A stretch of DNA of 64,000 nt from JAAFHB01 sp037133495 (GTDB lineage: Bacteria > Bacteroidota > Bacteroidia > Bacteroidales > Prolixibacteraceae), in assembly GCA_037133495.1 (NCBI GenBank), contig JBAXOA010000005.1:12309-76308 (forward strand), given 5' to 3'. Position numbers and translations under genes: made by a program. This document shows, in pieces, positions 17,589-26,496 of the stretch. Position 1 is the stretch's first letter; every line of letters starts with the position of its first letter. Under the pieces are notes generated by a model. The model was given only the letters and a program-made list of their open reading frames with translations. It was not told where the DNA came from and searched no databases.

Positions 17589-19763
17589 ATGATAAAAAGA
17601 ATGAATAGAATATCCAAATTAATCGCAGTATTAATATTTATCACAGTGTTAACCGGGATAAATTCCTTAACCGGACAGGTGATTCCGGGAATTCAAAGTG
17701 GCAAATATCTTCAGGAAATAAAAACCGATATCAAGTTGCCTAAAGAAGCAGAACCCAATGTGGTGAAGTTATTTAGTGATCAAAACAGTGTAGTTGCTGT
17801 AACATCAAACGGTATTTACAGAAATCATAACGGGAACTGGATTGGCAAAGCTTTTGGTTCTGGCTGGCGAATGGCGGCGCAGGATGTAAAAGGAGCCGTT
17901 TGGGTGGCTTCTGTTCGCTCGATTCAAAAGGAAGGTGAGGAGGAAAAAATTGAATTACCCGTTTTTGCTCAGCAAGATACCATTCTTTGCCTGATGTGGG
18001 AGAATGAAAAAACCCTTCATGTTGGAACGACAAAAGGGCTGTTGACCTGGAGAGGATCATGGACTAATCTTCCGTTTGCTAACGCGAAAAGGATAAACTC
18101 AATCCTAAAAACTGCAAATAATGAGTTGTGGCTGGCAACAAATGACGGTTTATTGCGCAGAATGAACGGGAAATGGGTTAATCTTGATGACAACCTGATG
18201 GCTTATGGACTGATGCGGACCTATTTTGCGCTTGAAAACGGTAAAAACAATAACGACTTGATGTTCAGCGGACTATTTTCTGTTGGTTGCATTGCAGAAA
18301 ACGGAAATCACTGGTTATTCAGAGGCGCCGATGGTTTACCTTTTGGTCCTGCAACCACTATCCGGACTTCAAAGGAATCGATCTGGTTTGGAACAGAAAA
18401 AGGTGCTATAAAAAAAGATAACGGATGGCATTATTATAATGGAAAGCGCTGGCTTGCTGACAATAAAATCAACGATATACTTCCCCTTAATGAGCGAACT
18501 GTGTGGATTGCCACTCCCAAGGGAATCAGTCAGATTCAGCAGGTAGAGATGACTTTAGCTCAAAAAGCCGCAACTTTTGAAGAACGGATCAAACTGCGGC
18601 ACGACCGTTTTGGATTGGTAAGCGGCTCCAGGTTACTCGTTCCGGGAGATTTGTCGACCAGTAAGACCGGAACCGATGACAACGACGGACTTTGGACAGC
18701 GGTCTACCTCGCAGCGGAATGCTACCGCTATGCAGTCACCAAAGATCCGGAAGCGAAGAAAAATGCGATCAAAGCTTACGAGGCGATGGAAAGACTCGAG
18801 ACCATTACCGGCATTCCGGGATTCCCTGCCCGCTCGCTGGTTGCTGCCGATGAAAGCACGGGTCAGGGAGGTGAATGGCACCTGACAGCGGATAAAAAAT
18901 GGAAATGGAAAGGAGATACCAGTTCGGATGAAATTGTTGGACATATGTTTGCCTACCCGATCTTTTATGATCTGGTAGCCGAAGGAGCAATTAAAGTGCG
19001 CGTCAAAAACCTTGTTCAAAGGATTATGGATCATATTGTCGATCACAATTTTCAGCTGGTCGATCTGGATGGGAAAGCCACACGATGGGCCGTCTGGACA
19101 CCCGATTCGATCAATTATTCGAATAACTGGTGGTATGAGCGGGGTATTAATTCAATGCAGATACTCTCCTTTTTGAAAGCTGCTTCACATGTAACAAATG
19201 ATCCTAAATTTGAGAAAGCCTACCTGACCTTAACACAAAAGCATCACTATGCGGAAAATATGATTCAGCAAAAAATGTATGGTCCGTTCGATATAAACCA
19301 TTCGGATGATGAGCTGGCCTTTCTTCCTAATTACATCCTTCTCCGTTATGCCAATGATCCTCTACTAAATAACACTTACCTTAAAAGTACCCAACGAAGC
19401 TGGAAGGTGGAGCAGCCCGACCGGATTCCACTTTGGAATATCATTGCCAGTGCAGCACTGAAAAAAAATTGCGACTTAAAGATAGTACTTGAGGAACTTC
19501 AAGAGATTCCTATGGATCTGATTACATGGAGCATGGAAAACAGCCACCGCTGGGATCTGCCCCGCGATCAACTCAACGACCGTTTTGGTAAAGCTCAGGC
19601 TATTCGTCCGATACCAACGCCTGAACGTGGTATTTCCAAATGGAACAGCAATACCTATGTTTATGATACAGGGTCTGACGGACACGGCGAAGACGACGGG
19701 GCTTTCTTCTTATTACCTTACTGGATGGGAAGATATCACGGATTTTTGGTTGAGAAAAAGTAA
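17589..19763 (+). CDS. Exported beta-propeller plus alpha-helical toroid protein, paralogue A
   Basis: The signal peptide is MIKRMNRISKLIAVL... to LTGQ. Residues about 40-320 carry propeller-blade motifs of the kind seen in sensor Reg_prop domains ('WIGKAFGSGWRMAAQDVKGAVWVAS' style, 'ELWLATNDGLLRRMNGKW', 'SIWFGTEKGAIKKDNGW', 'TVWIATPKGISQI'). The C-terminal half is rich in helices with Trp/Tyr ('DDNDGLWTAVYLAAECYRYAV', 'WKGDTSSDEIVGHMFAYPIFYDLVAEG', 'NSNTYVYDTGSDGHGEDDGAFFLLPYWMGRYHG' style), suggesting an alpha/alpha-toroid such as found in glycoside hydrolases and polysaccharide lyases. A full-length paralogue lies at 57571-59889. The open frame starts at 17565, but that ATG is inside a repeat, so I prefer 17589. 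Catalytic function not established. Confidence 0.6.
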   Translation: MIKRMNRISKLIAVLIFITVLTGINSLTGQVIPGIQSGKYLQEIKTDIKLPKEAEPNVVKLFSDQNSVVAVTSNGIYRNHNGNWIGKAFGSGWRMAAQDVKGAVWVASVRSIQKEGEEEKIELPVFAQQDTILCLMWENEKTLHVGTTKGLLTWRGSWTNLPFANAKRINSILKTANNELWLATNDGLLRRMNGKWVNLDDNLMAYGLMRTYFALENGKNNNDLMFSGLFSVGCIAENGNHWLFRGADGLPFGPATTIRTSKESIWFGTEKGAIKKDNGWHYYNGKRWLADNKINDILPLNERTVWIATPKGISQIQQVEMTLAQKAATFEERIKLRHDRFGLVSGSRLLVPGDLSTSKTGTDDNDGLWTAVYLAAECYRYAVTKDPEAKKNAIKAYEAMERLETITGIPGFPARSLVAADESTGQGGEWHLTADKKWKWKGDTSSDEIVGHMFAYPIFYDLVAEGAIKVRVKNLVQRIMDHIVDHNFQLVDLDGKATRWAVWTPDSINYSNNWWYERGINSMQILSFLKAASHVTNDPKFEKAYLTLTQKHHYAENMIQQKMYGPFDINHSDDELAFLPNYILLRYANDPLLNNTYLKSTQRSWKVEQPDRIPLWNIIASAALKKNCDLKIVLEELQEIPMDLITWSMENSHRWDLPRDQLNDRFGKAQAIRPIPTPERGISKWNSNTYVYDTGSDGHGEDDGAFFLLPYWMGRYHGFLVEKK

Positions 19764-19800
19764 TAAGTAGTACGAACAATTAGATGTTGTATTTTATTAT

Positions 19801-19853
19801 TGATTTTTTTTCGCATTCAGTGTGAAAAGCCGACACTATTTTATTCCTATTAC
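19801..19853 (-). repeat. 53-bp repeat, right copy of an inverted pair
   Basis: Reverse complement of 17528-17580 with about seven mismatches. The two copies bracket the propeller/toroid gene. Confidence 0.75.
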
Positions 19854-19893
19854 ATAGTATAGCTATGTTGTAGAAATAAAATATTGTCGTAGT
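19826..19893. repeat. AT-rich imperfect palindrome
   Basis: The left arm CGACACTATTTTATTCC faces the right arm GAAATAAAATATTGTCG across a short AT loop (GTATAGC region). The consensus GNAATAAAATANTGTCG also appears in the 53-bp repeats and at 41074-41199. Confidence 0.6.
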
Positions 19894-20314
19894 ATTTTTC
19901 GATCAATTTATTCAAATCCTAACCACTGGTGATTACCGAATATTAATAATTCAAGGAGCTTGTTTTTTCCAAAGACTAATTGAACAGCCCAAATTTTCCA
20001 CACTATTATAATTATTTTTTTTGTATATTTACTTATAACTCTTAGATAACACTTGAAGTATCCCACTTCGTATGATTACATGCGGCTAACAGGCTTAGCT
20101 GTTGAATTGCTGTCTGATAACCTGGTTTAATTGGTTGTTGGAATTCTAATTTCTTAGACAGGCTATTAAATCGTCCACTTTTTATTATAACCAGGAAGGG
20201 AGGTGATGTTGTAAATGACTGATTATCAGATGAAGAATTTTTTCTTCTAAAGTTAATGGAGAGGTTCTTCGTCAAAAACTTATCCCATTATAAATTTAAA
20301 TAAGGAGGAAAACT
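19894..20314 (+). promoter_or_regulatory. Long leader region before the cysteine protease gene
   Basis: About 420 bp without a convincing gene. Visible elements: a T-rich stretch ending in TGTATATTTAC near 20020, a GGGAGGTGAT Shine-Dalgarno-like site at 20198-20207 before a possible 11-codon peptide (20215-20250), a small GAAGAA-TTTT-TTCTTC hairpin inside that peptide (20232-20247), and a strong AAGGAGG site directly before the protease ATG. Strong Shine-Dalgarno sites are uncommon in this window. A leader-peptide or attenuation role is speculative. Confidence 0.3.
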
Positions 20315-22210
20315 ATGGCTAATAAACAATTTAAAGTTAAAGAACTAGGCAAAATCATCAAAAAAGAAAAATTGTCATGGTTCGTAAATTCAGATAAACA
20401 ACCCGATGATCTGATTCACCTGCATTCGTTAGGGGCTATACAACCTAAAGACCTGAAAATGGCCAGTGAAGAAGAATCTCCAGATCTAAAAGAACATATT
20501 AACGATCAGACCCATAATCCCTATCTCTATGAAAGAAGAAAAGCATTGGGATTTATTACCGGAGAAGCGGCCAAAATATCTTTTGCTGAAAACAGAATGC
20601 TTACACCCGAGGTCATGACTGATGTTTCGGCGCCGGGCCTTTCAGCTTCTGTTGACTGGCGCTTACGTTGGGGGTGGCGATGGGTAACCTTGCCTAAGAA
20701 CCAAAATCCTTGCGGAAGCTGCTGGGCTTTCTCTGCCGCTGGCGTAGTTGAAAGTATGGTTCGGATTGAGCACAGCGTCTGGAGCATTCGTTCTGAAGGG
20801 GATCTGCGTGACGGAATGGGACTTCATTGTGCCGACGGAGCCTGGCCTAATAATGCCTTAACCTGGATTACTACAAATGGGATTGCCGATCCTGACTGTT
20901 ATCCTTATTACAATTATGATCATGCCTATACACCAACCGGCGACAGAGGCGGAAGAACGACATTTGTTCCTGCCAATGTAATATTGCCAACTGCCAACGA
21001 TCAAAAAACATGGCTTGATACTGTTGGACCAATCACTATTGCATTTGAAGTATGGCACGACTTCGATGGCTATGGCGGAGGTGTTTATGTGAAATCCACT
21101 AACCCATCAAATTACTATCGCGGTCTGCATGCGGTTATGATTGTAGGTTATGATGACGCAAATCAATGCTGGATTTGTAAAAATTCCTGGGGACAGGGAT
21201 GGGGTGAAAGCTGGAATGGCATAAGAGGCTATTTCAGGATAAAATATGGAGAGGTGAAATGCGATCAATATTCCAAATACGGGGTGCGCTATTCCAATCC
21301 TGATCCATGGACTAAGAGAAGGCTGCATAATGGAAATTTCCTGGAAAGCGGCGACGGTGCTTTACACAAAAACTTTGAATTGCTTTATGCTGCAGGCAAC
21401 CAGGCAAGACATTTTTGGCGGGATGGCAGCACCCTGGCATGGAAGGCCGGTCCTGCATTTGGAAATGATGTAGCCGTTTGTCCTACGATTATATCGACAA
21501 CTTATAACAGAAATCTCGAATGCGTCTATCTCACAACCGGGCGCCGGCTGCATCACTGGTGGAGAAATCAGGCAACCGGAATTTGGTTCGACGGAGGTGT
21601 ATTCGGGCCGGTAAATACAAACGGAATTCCAGGCTTTATTCAAAGCAATTATGGAGCGCCGGGAAATTTTGAAGTCGTTGTTCGTACAGATGACGGAAAA
21701 TTAAACCATTGGTGGCGTGATGGCGCCGGTTGGCACGATGGCGGCAAATTCGGAATTAGCATTACCTTTAGCGGTGCTTCGCTGGTACAGACCAATTATG
21801 GAGTAAAAGGCAATTTTGAACTAATCGCGGTAAATGGCGCTACCCGTCAGATGCAACATTTCTGGAGAGATAACGACCATGGCATGGTTTGGATAGCAGG
21901 ACCTTGCTTCGGAGCTAATATATCAAGTCCTCCGGTAATGATTCAAGGACAGTTTGGCGCAACTGATGAAACTAAGCCGGGTAATTTTGAGCTTTGCGTG
22001 GCCGTCGGAGGAATGGTGCAACATTGGTGGAGAGACAACACAGGCTGGCATATGAGCACCACCTTTGGCATTAATGTCCAGGCAGTAGCAGGTCTGACAC
22101 AAGGTAGTTATGGGTTCAACCTTGAATGTATTGTACTGCTAACAACCGGTCATATCCAACATTGGTGGAGAGATGGTTCCGGATGGCATGCCGGTCCGGT
22201 AATTGCATAA
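20315..22210 (+). CDS. Papain-like (C1A) cysteine protease with C-terminal lectin-like propeller repeats
   Basis: The papain family signature is complete: oxyanion Gln130 and nucleophile Cys136 (NQNPCGSCWAFS), His272 (GLHAVMIVGYDD) and Asn290 (CKNSWGQGWGESW). About 110 residues precede the catalytic domain, like a propeptide, but there is no hydrophobic signal peptide. After residue 340 come six repeats with the motif H-[FW]-W-R-[DN] at 366, 414, 465, 515, 570 and 616, each preceded by a G-NFE-type strand. These resemble PLL/tectonin-like sugar-binding beta-propeller blades. No type IX C-terminal sorting domain is visible. Immediately downstream is a chagasin-like inhibitor. A lectin-targeted protease effector or intracellular protease with its own inhibitor is inferred. 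Confidence 0.85.
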   Translation: MANKQFKVKELGKIIKKEKLSWFVNSDKQPDDLIHLHSLGAIQPKDLKMASEEESPDLKEHINDQTHNPYLYERRKALGFITGEAAKISFAENRMLTPEVMTDVSAPGLSASVDWRLRWGWRWVTLPKNQNPCGSCWAFSAAGVVESMVRIEHSVWSIRSEGDLRDGMGLHCADGAWPNNALTWITTNGIADPDCYPYYNYDHAYTPTGDRGGRTTFVPANVILPTANDQKTWLDTVGPITIAFEVWHDFDGYGGGVYVKSTNPSNYYRGLHAVMIVGYDDANQCWICKNSWGQGWGESWNGIRGYFRIKYGEVKCDQYSKYGVRYSNPDPWTKRRLHNGNFLESGDGALHKNFELLYAAGNQARHFWRDGSTLAWKAGPAFGNDVAVCPTIISTTYNRNLECVYLTTGRRLHHWWRNQATGIWFDGGVFGPVNTNGIPGFIQSNYGAPGNFEVVVRTDDGKLNHWWRDGAGWHDGGKFGISITFSGASLVQTNYGVKGNFELIAVNGATRQMQHFWRDNDHGMVWIAGPCFGANISSPPVMIQGQFGATDETKPGNFELCVAVGGMVQHWWRDNTGWHMSTTFGINVQAVAGLTQGSYGFNLECIVLLTTGHIQHWWRDGSGWHAGPVIA

Positions 22211-22302
22211 ACTGATTCTACTTTTCTGAAAGATGCTGTCTTGGAAGTCTGTTTAAATTGCCTTTTAGGACGGCCTCTTTTTTTTAATTACTTAATAAAA
22301 CC

Positions 22303-22602
22303 ATGACTGAGACCGCCGTTCTAAATCTGAAAGTAGAAGAGTTCTGTGCTATTGATTTAGCCGGAATGGGAACCATGGGTTATTCATGGATCTTTTCAGT
22401 AAACAAAGAAAATATTGCATCGATTACCCATCAGTATATTGTCCCACCCGATCCTAAACCAGGCGGTCGGGGAATCGAAAGATTTACGATCAAAGGTATT
22501 AATCGCGGTTCTTGCATCATTGAATTCAGACAGATTCAAAGCTGGGCAACTGACCAGCCTCCATTGTCAGTCAAAAAATATCAGGTAAATGTAGGTATAT
22601 GA
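22303..22602 (+). CDS. Chagasin-type (I42) cysteine protease inhibitor
   Basis: 99 aa with the three loops of chagasin-family inhibitors in the right order and spacing: MGTMGYSW (residues 22-29, canonical NPTTGYxW loop), GGRGIERF (54-61, canonical GGxGxxxF/W loop) and RQIQSW (76-81, canonical RPW loop). The family inhibits papain-like C1 proteases by inserting these loops into the active site. There is no signal peptide, unlike most bacterial I42 proteins, and the gene lies 92 bp after a C1A protease gene that also lacks one. It therefore most likely restrains that protease inside the cell, acting as a cognate immunity protein. A T8 tract lies between the two genes, so co-transcription is not certain. 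Confidence 0.8.
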   Translation: MTETAVLNLKVEEFCAIDLAGMGTMGYSWIFSVNKENIASITHQYIVPPDPKPGGRGIERFTIKGINRGSCIIEFRQIQSWATDQPPLSVKKYQVNVGI

Positions 22603-22682
22603 AATCAAAATCAATTGCTTTATCTTTGCAGTCGAAATACCCATAACAATTTATTACTGAGTATTTTACATTTATTTTATTT

Positions 22683-25201
22683 ATGATAAACAAGGGTGGC
22701 AAATTGAAGGGCATAGCACATCTGCGTCTGAACGCGGAAGAGATTGTTAAAAATAATCCTTCTACCAGGCTATTACAACTTTCGGAGGCAGAAACGCTTA
22801 AGCTCCTTCACGAACTCGAAGTTCAACGTATTGAGTTGGAAATGATCAATGATCAGCTGATTCTGGCCAATAAGGAACTTCTGTTACAGAATAAGGAAAA
22901 AGAGAAACAGGCCAAAAAATTAATAAAGGCGAACAAAATAATCAGAGAAAGTGAGGAGAAATTTAAATCAATTACCCAGTCTCAAACAGAGGGAATTGGT
23001 TTCGTAAATCAGGATGAGATTTTTGAATTTGCCAATAAGGCAGCCATTCGTATTTTTGAAACAGAAACTAATGATCTTATAGGAACTAATTTAAGCGATT
23101 TTTTAAAACCGGAAGATTGGAATAATATCGTTCAACAAACTTCGCAAAGAAAGTCTGGGAAAGCTAATTCCTATGATATTATGATAGTTACAAAAAAGGA
23201 AATCGCAAATATATCCACGTAAGCGCCACACCCAAATTTGATGAAAACAAAAACTATCTTGGTGCTTACGCCATTTTCAGAGATATTACTGAAAAAACCG
23301 AGGCAGAAATAAAACTAAAAGCATCGGAAGACCGGTTTAAAAAACTTTCAGAACACAGCAGGGTAATTACCTGGGAGGTTGACTCCAAAGGGCTATATAC
23401 CTATATGAGCCAAACCTGCATGACGGTACTGGGTTATCAGCCTGAAGAAATCGTTGGCAAAAAACATTTCTACGATCTGCATCCCCTGGATGAACGCGAG
23501 ACTTTCAAGAAGGCAGCTTTCGAAGTATTTGCACGTAAAGAATCTTTCCGCAATCTTGAGAACGCAATAGAAACAAAGGACGGAAAGCAACTTTGCGTTT
23601 CTACCAATGGGATCCCAATCCTTGATGAGAAAGAAAATTTAGTCGCTTACCGGGGCACCGACACCGACATAACTGAACGCAAGCTGGCAGAAGAAGCGCT
23701 TCACAATAGCGAAGCGCTTATTCGTGCCGTAACAGAATCTGCACAAGATGCCATATTGATGATGAATGCTGAGGGTGTGATTACCTATTTAAATCCGGCC
23801 GCCGAAAATATTTTCGGCTACTCAAGCTCAGAAGCCCTCGGTCAAAACCTCCACAAGCTAATCGTCCCAATACGTTATCATAATGCGCACTACGCAGCAT
23901 TTCCGAAATTTCAACAAACAGGTCAGGGAGCTGCAATAGGCAAATTGCTTGACATGGAAGCCCGAAGAAAAGACAGCACAGAAATACCCATACAACTTTC
24001 CCTTTCAGCAACTTACATCAACAATTCCTGGTATTCTGTCGGGATTATCCGCGACCTCACCGAGCGTAAGAAAATGGAAGAGGAAAAGCGAAATATCGAT
24101 GACAAAATTCGGATCCTTTCTTTGGCGATCACACAAAGTCCGGTCACTACCGTAATAACTGATCTGGCAGGAAATATCGAATTTGTGAATCCAAAATTCA
24201 CTGATGTTACAGGATATACCGCAGAGGAGGCTATAGGCCAGAACACAAGAATATTGAATTCCGGCAATAAACAAACTTCGGAGTACAAGGAATTGTGGGA
24301 CACAATAATGTCAGGGCAGAACTGGCATGGAATATTTTTGAATAGGAAAAAAAATGGAGACCTATTTTGGGAATCCGCCGTTATTTCTCCCGTTAAGGAT
24401 GCGGAAGGCACGATAACCCATTTTCTGGCGGTTAAAGAAGACATCACTGAACGGATAAAAACGGAGGAGGAGATCAAACTTAAAAACGAAGAACTCGTAA
24501 AGCTCAATGCCGAAAAAAATAAATTCTTCTCAATTATCTCTCACGACCTTAGAGGTCCGTTAGGCGGATTTATGGGTTTAACTGAAATGTTGACAGAAGA
24601 TTCTCAGGATTTTACGGAAGACGAAAAAAAGGAAGCATTGTCTGCGTTGAATGATCTGGCTCACAACACGTTTAAGCTACTTGAAAATCTGCTTGAATGG
24701 GCACAAATGGATCGGGGAGTTCTCACATTTAACCCCGAAAAAATTGATTTAAAGACGGCGGTTACTGAATGTGTGAAAATAGCGGCTGAATCGGCCCGGG
24801 TAAAGGATATTGAGATTGTGTCCGAATTAGCTGACGAACCGGAAGTTTTTGCCGATAACAACATGCTGCACACAGTGATTCGCAATTTGCTTTCAAATGC
24901 TATAAAGTTTACGCCCGTCGGGGGAAAAGTAACGATTTCTGCAAAAACAGCAGAAAATAAATCAATAGTGATTTCAGTCAAAGATACGGGCATCGGGATG
25001 AATGATGAGATGCGAAATAACATATTCCGGATTGATGTCAAAACAAAGCGCCCCGGCACCCAGGGTGAGCCTAGTACCGGTCTGGGATTGCTGCTGTGTA
25101 AAGAGTTTATCGAAAGGCATGGAGGAATTATCAGGGTAGAAAGCGAAGAAGGCAAAGGGAGTATCTTTAGTTTTGCGCTACCCGCAGCACCCAACTTTTA
25201 G
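22683..25201 (+). pseudogene. Multi-PAS sensor histidine kinase, broken by a one-base frameshift
   Basis: Two open frames (22683-23222 and the frame ending 25201) form one kinase of about 840 aa. Near 23192-23199 (AAAAAAGG) one base is missing: adding one G restores KKGNRKYIHVSATPKFD and the usual PAS ending 'GAYAIFRDITE'. Order: N-terminal LLHELEVQRIELEM coiled coil, four PAS/PAC domains ('FRDITE', 'GTDTDITERK', 'IIRDLTERK', 'VKEDITER'), HisKA with SHDLRGPL (His at 24542), HATPase with 'IRNLLSNAIKF', 'VKDTGIGM' and 'STGLGLLLCKEF'. No membrane segment and no response regulator nearby. It may be a true mutation or an assembly error in the A6 run; the remainder of the frame is intact, which suggests a recent event or an error. 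Confidence 0.8.
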
Positions 25202-25230
25202 AGCTACTCCTCCGGAATTTTCCTCTATTA

Positions 25231-26211
25231 CTAAATTTTCACAATAATCCTGTTCTTTGCCATATATCCGGCCACAACGTAACAGATAAGATAAATAATG
25301 ATAAAGCCGCTCAAAGCTTGCCATAAAGGCGCTTTCTTATCAAAAAAACTTCCATAATAACTCATCAGAATGGCCTGAACAATGTATATAATAAGCGGAT
25401 TAAAACCTAATATCGTCAAATGAGGTATCTCAATCTTCCGAAGGTCATTTAACCAGTACAGAAAAACAAAGACAATAAAGCTCAATCCGGATGCCAGAAT
25501 TGGATAGGCCATTGTCATGCTATGTTGCGAGAATTGCCACAGAAACTCAGGTTGCAAGTAAGACAATCCAACTCCCAGAAGTGTGAGTATTATGCCCATT
25601 ATAAGCGAGCGTTTCACAAAAGCCGAAGGAGAAGCGTTTATAAAATTGTCCATCAACACAGTGCCGAAAAATAGTATTGAAGCCCAGCTAACCGGACCCA
25701 GTGGTCCGCCGTCGATGCTATGCTGCATTGTCCATTCTCCATATCCTGTGAATGCAAAGAGGACCTGATAAATGATCAGGAAAACAAAAGCCATGCTAAT
25801 CCTGACCCAGCGTCTGGTCAAAATAAATGGCAGTGTCAATAATCCTGCAAATCCGATATCCACTAAAGCATCCCACATATCACAAACCGGATCGGGACCA
25901 TAAAGAACTATTCCTATCAGTATAAGTACAAGATACCTTTTGACAGCCATCAGATAGCTTTTCTTCCGGCCAATCATCTGAATTCTGTTCATTAAAGATA
26001 TCCGGAAGCCCATTCCTACCATAAAAAGAAAGAAAGGTGCAATTGCATTTGCAAAGGTCATTCCATAACGGGGATGGGTAAAAGTTTCAGGCATCACTTC
26101 AAAACGACCTAAATAGTTGACCAGTATCATTCCAAAAATGGCAAAACCCCTAAACTGATCCAAAGATACGATTCTAGGCTTCTCTGCTTTGATTAATCCG
26201 TTTGTCTCCAT
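25231..26211 (-). CDS. Heparan-alpha-glucosaminide N-acetyltransferase-like membrane protein
   Basis: 326 aa, about eight to ten predicted transmembrane segments. The N-terminus 'RIVSLDQFRGFAIFGMILVNY' and 'APFFLFMVGMGFRIS' match the DUF5009/DUF1624 acyltransferase family related to HGSNAT, which moves acetyl groups from cytoplasmic acetyl-CoA to glycans across the membrane. The bacterial role is unproven. It is convergent with the frameshifted kinase (30-bp gap) and divergent from the next kinase gene. Confidence 0.75.
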   Translation of the reverse strand: METNGLIKAEKPRIVSLDQFRGFAIFGMILVNYLGRFEVMPETFTHPRYGMTFANAIAPFFLFMVGMGFRISLMNRIQMIGRKKSYLMAVKRYLVLILIGIVLYGPDPVCDMWDALVDIGFAGLLTLPFILTRRWVRISMAFVFLIIYQVLFAFTGYGEWTMQHSIDGGPLGPVSWASILFFGTVLMDNFINASPSAFVKRSLIMGIILTLLGVGLSYLQPEFLWQFSQHSMTMAYPILASGLSFIVFVFLYWLNDLRKIEIPHLTILGFNPLIIYIVQAILMSYYGSFFDKKAPLWQALSGFIIIYLICYVVAGYMAKNRIIVKI

Positions 26212-26393
26212 TAAATCAATGATTGTTTATTTTAACTGAAAAGTAGTTCAGTAATTCAGGCCAAAAGTATACCATTTTAAATAAATATAGCGGTTCGCTG
26301 CACTTTAGTAGAATAAGAAAGCAGCAGCACAGCTTACTATTTTACATTAAGAATAATAATCTCACTTAATTAGGAATTAGTATAATTATATAT

Positions 26394-26401
26394 TATGTTT
26401 G
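26394..26401 (+). promoter_or_regulatory. Candidate -7 box TATGTTTG
   Basis: Matches the Bacteroidota TAnnTTTG box about 95 bp before the kinase start. No clear TTTG box lies 19 bases upstream, so support is weak. Confidence 0.3.
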
Positions 26402-26483
26402 ATGTATTGAATTTATCAGCTCTCGGACTATTTGCTTTTGTATCTACATATAATTAAATATAATATAACTTATGTAAGATCAA

Positions 26484-26492
26484 GGGGGGGGG
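26484..26492 (+). repeat. G9 homopolymer tract at the ribosome-binding position
   Basis: Nine consecutive G, four bases before the kinase ATG at 26497, in an AT-rich intergenic region. It may act as the Shine-Dalgarno site and is a candidate slippage tract. Confidence 0.85.
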
Positions 26493-26496
26493 TAAA

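Noticed and set aside
20042..20275. 77-aa minus-strand frame upstream of the protease gene
   Set aside because: No family resemblance, no start-site signal; it lies in a repeat-rich leader and is probably a chance frame.
20315..22210. Type IX secretion tag on the protease
   Set aside because: The C-terminus ends within a lectin-like repeat and lacks the PNP...G-Y-type sorting domain seen in PorU.
23190..23200. Programmed ribosomal frameshift at A6GG
   Set aside because: No slippery-plus-structure context typical of known programmed sites was seen, and kinases of this type are not known to use one. A mutation or assembly error is simpler.
22683..25201. Reading the two kinase frames as two separate genes
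   Set aside because: A one-base correction joins them across a single PAS domain; the second frame lacks a sensible start and the first ends in mid-domain.
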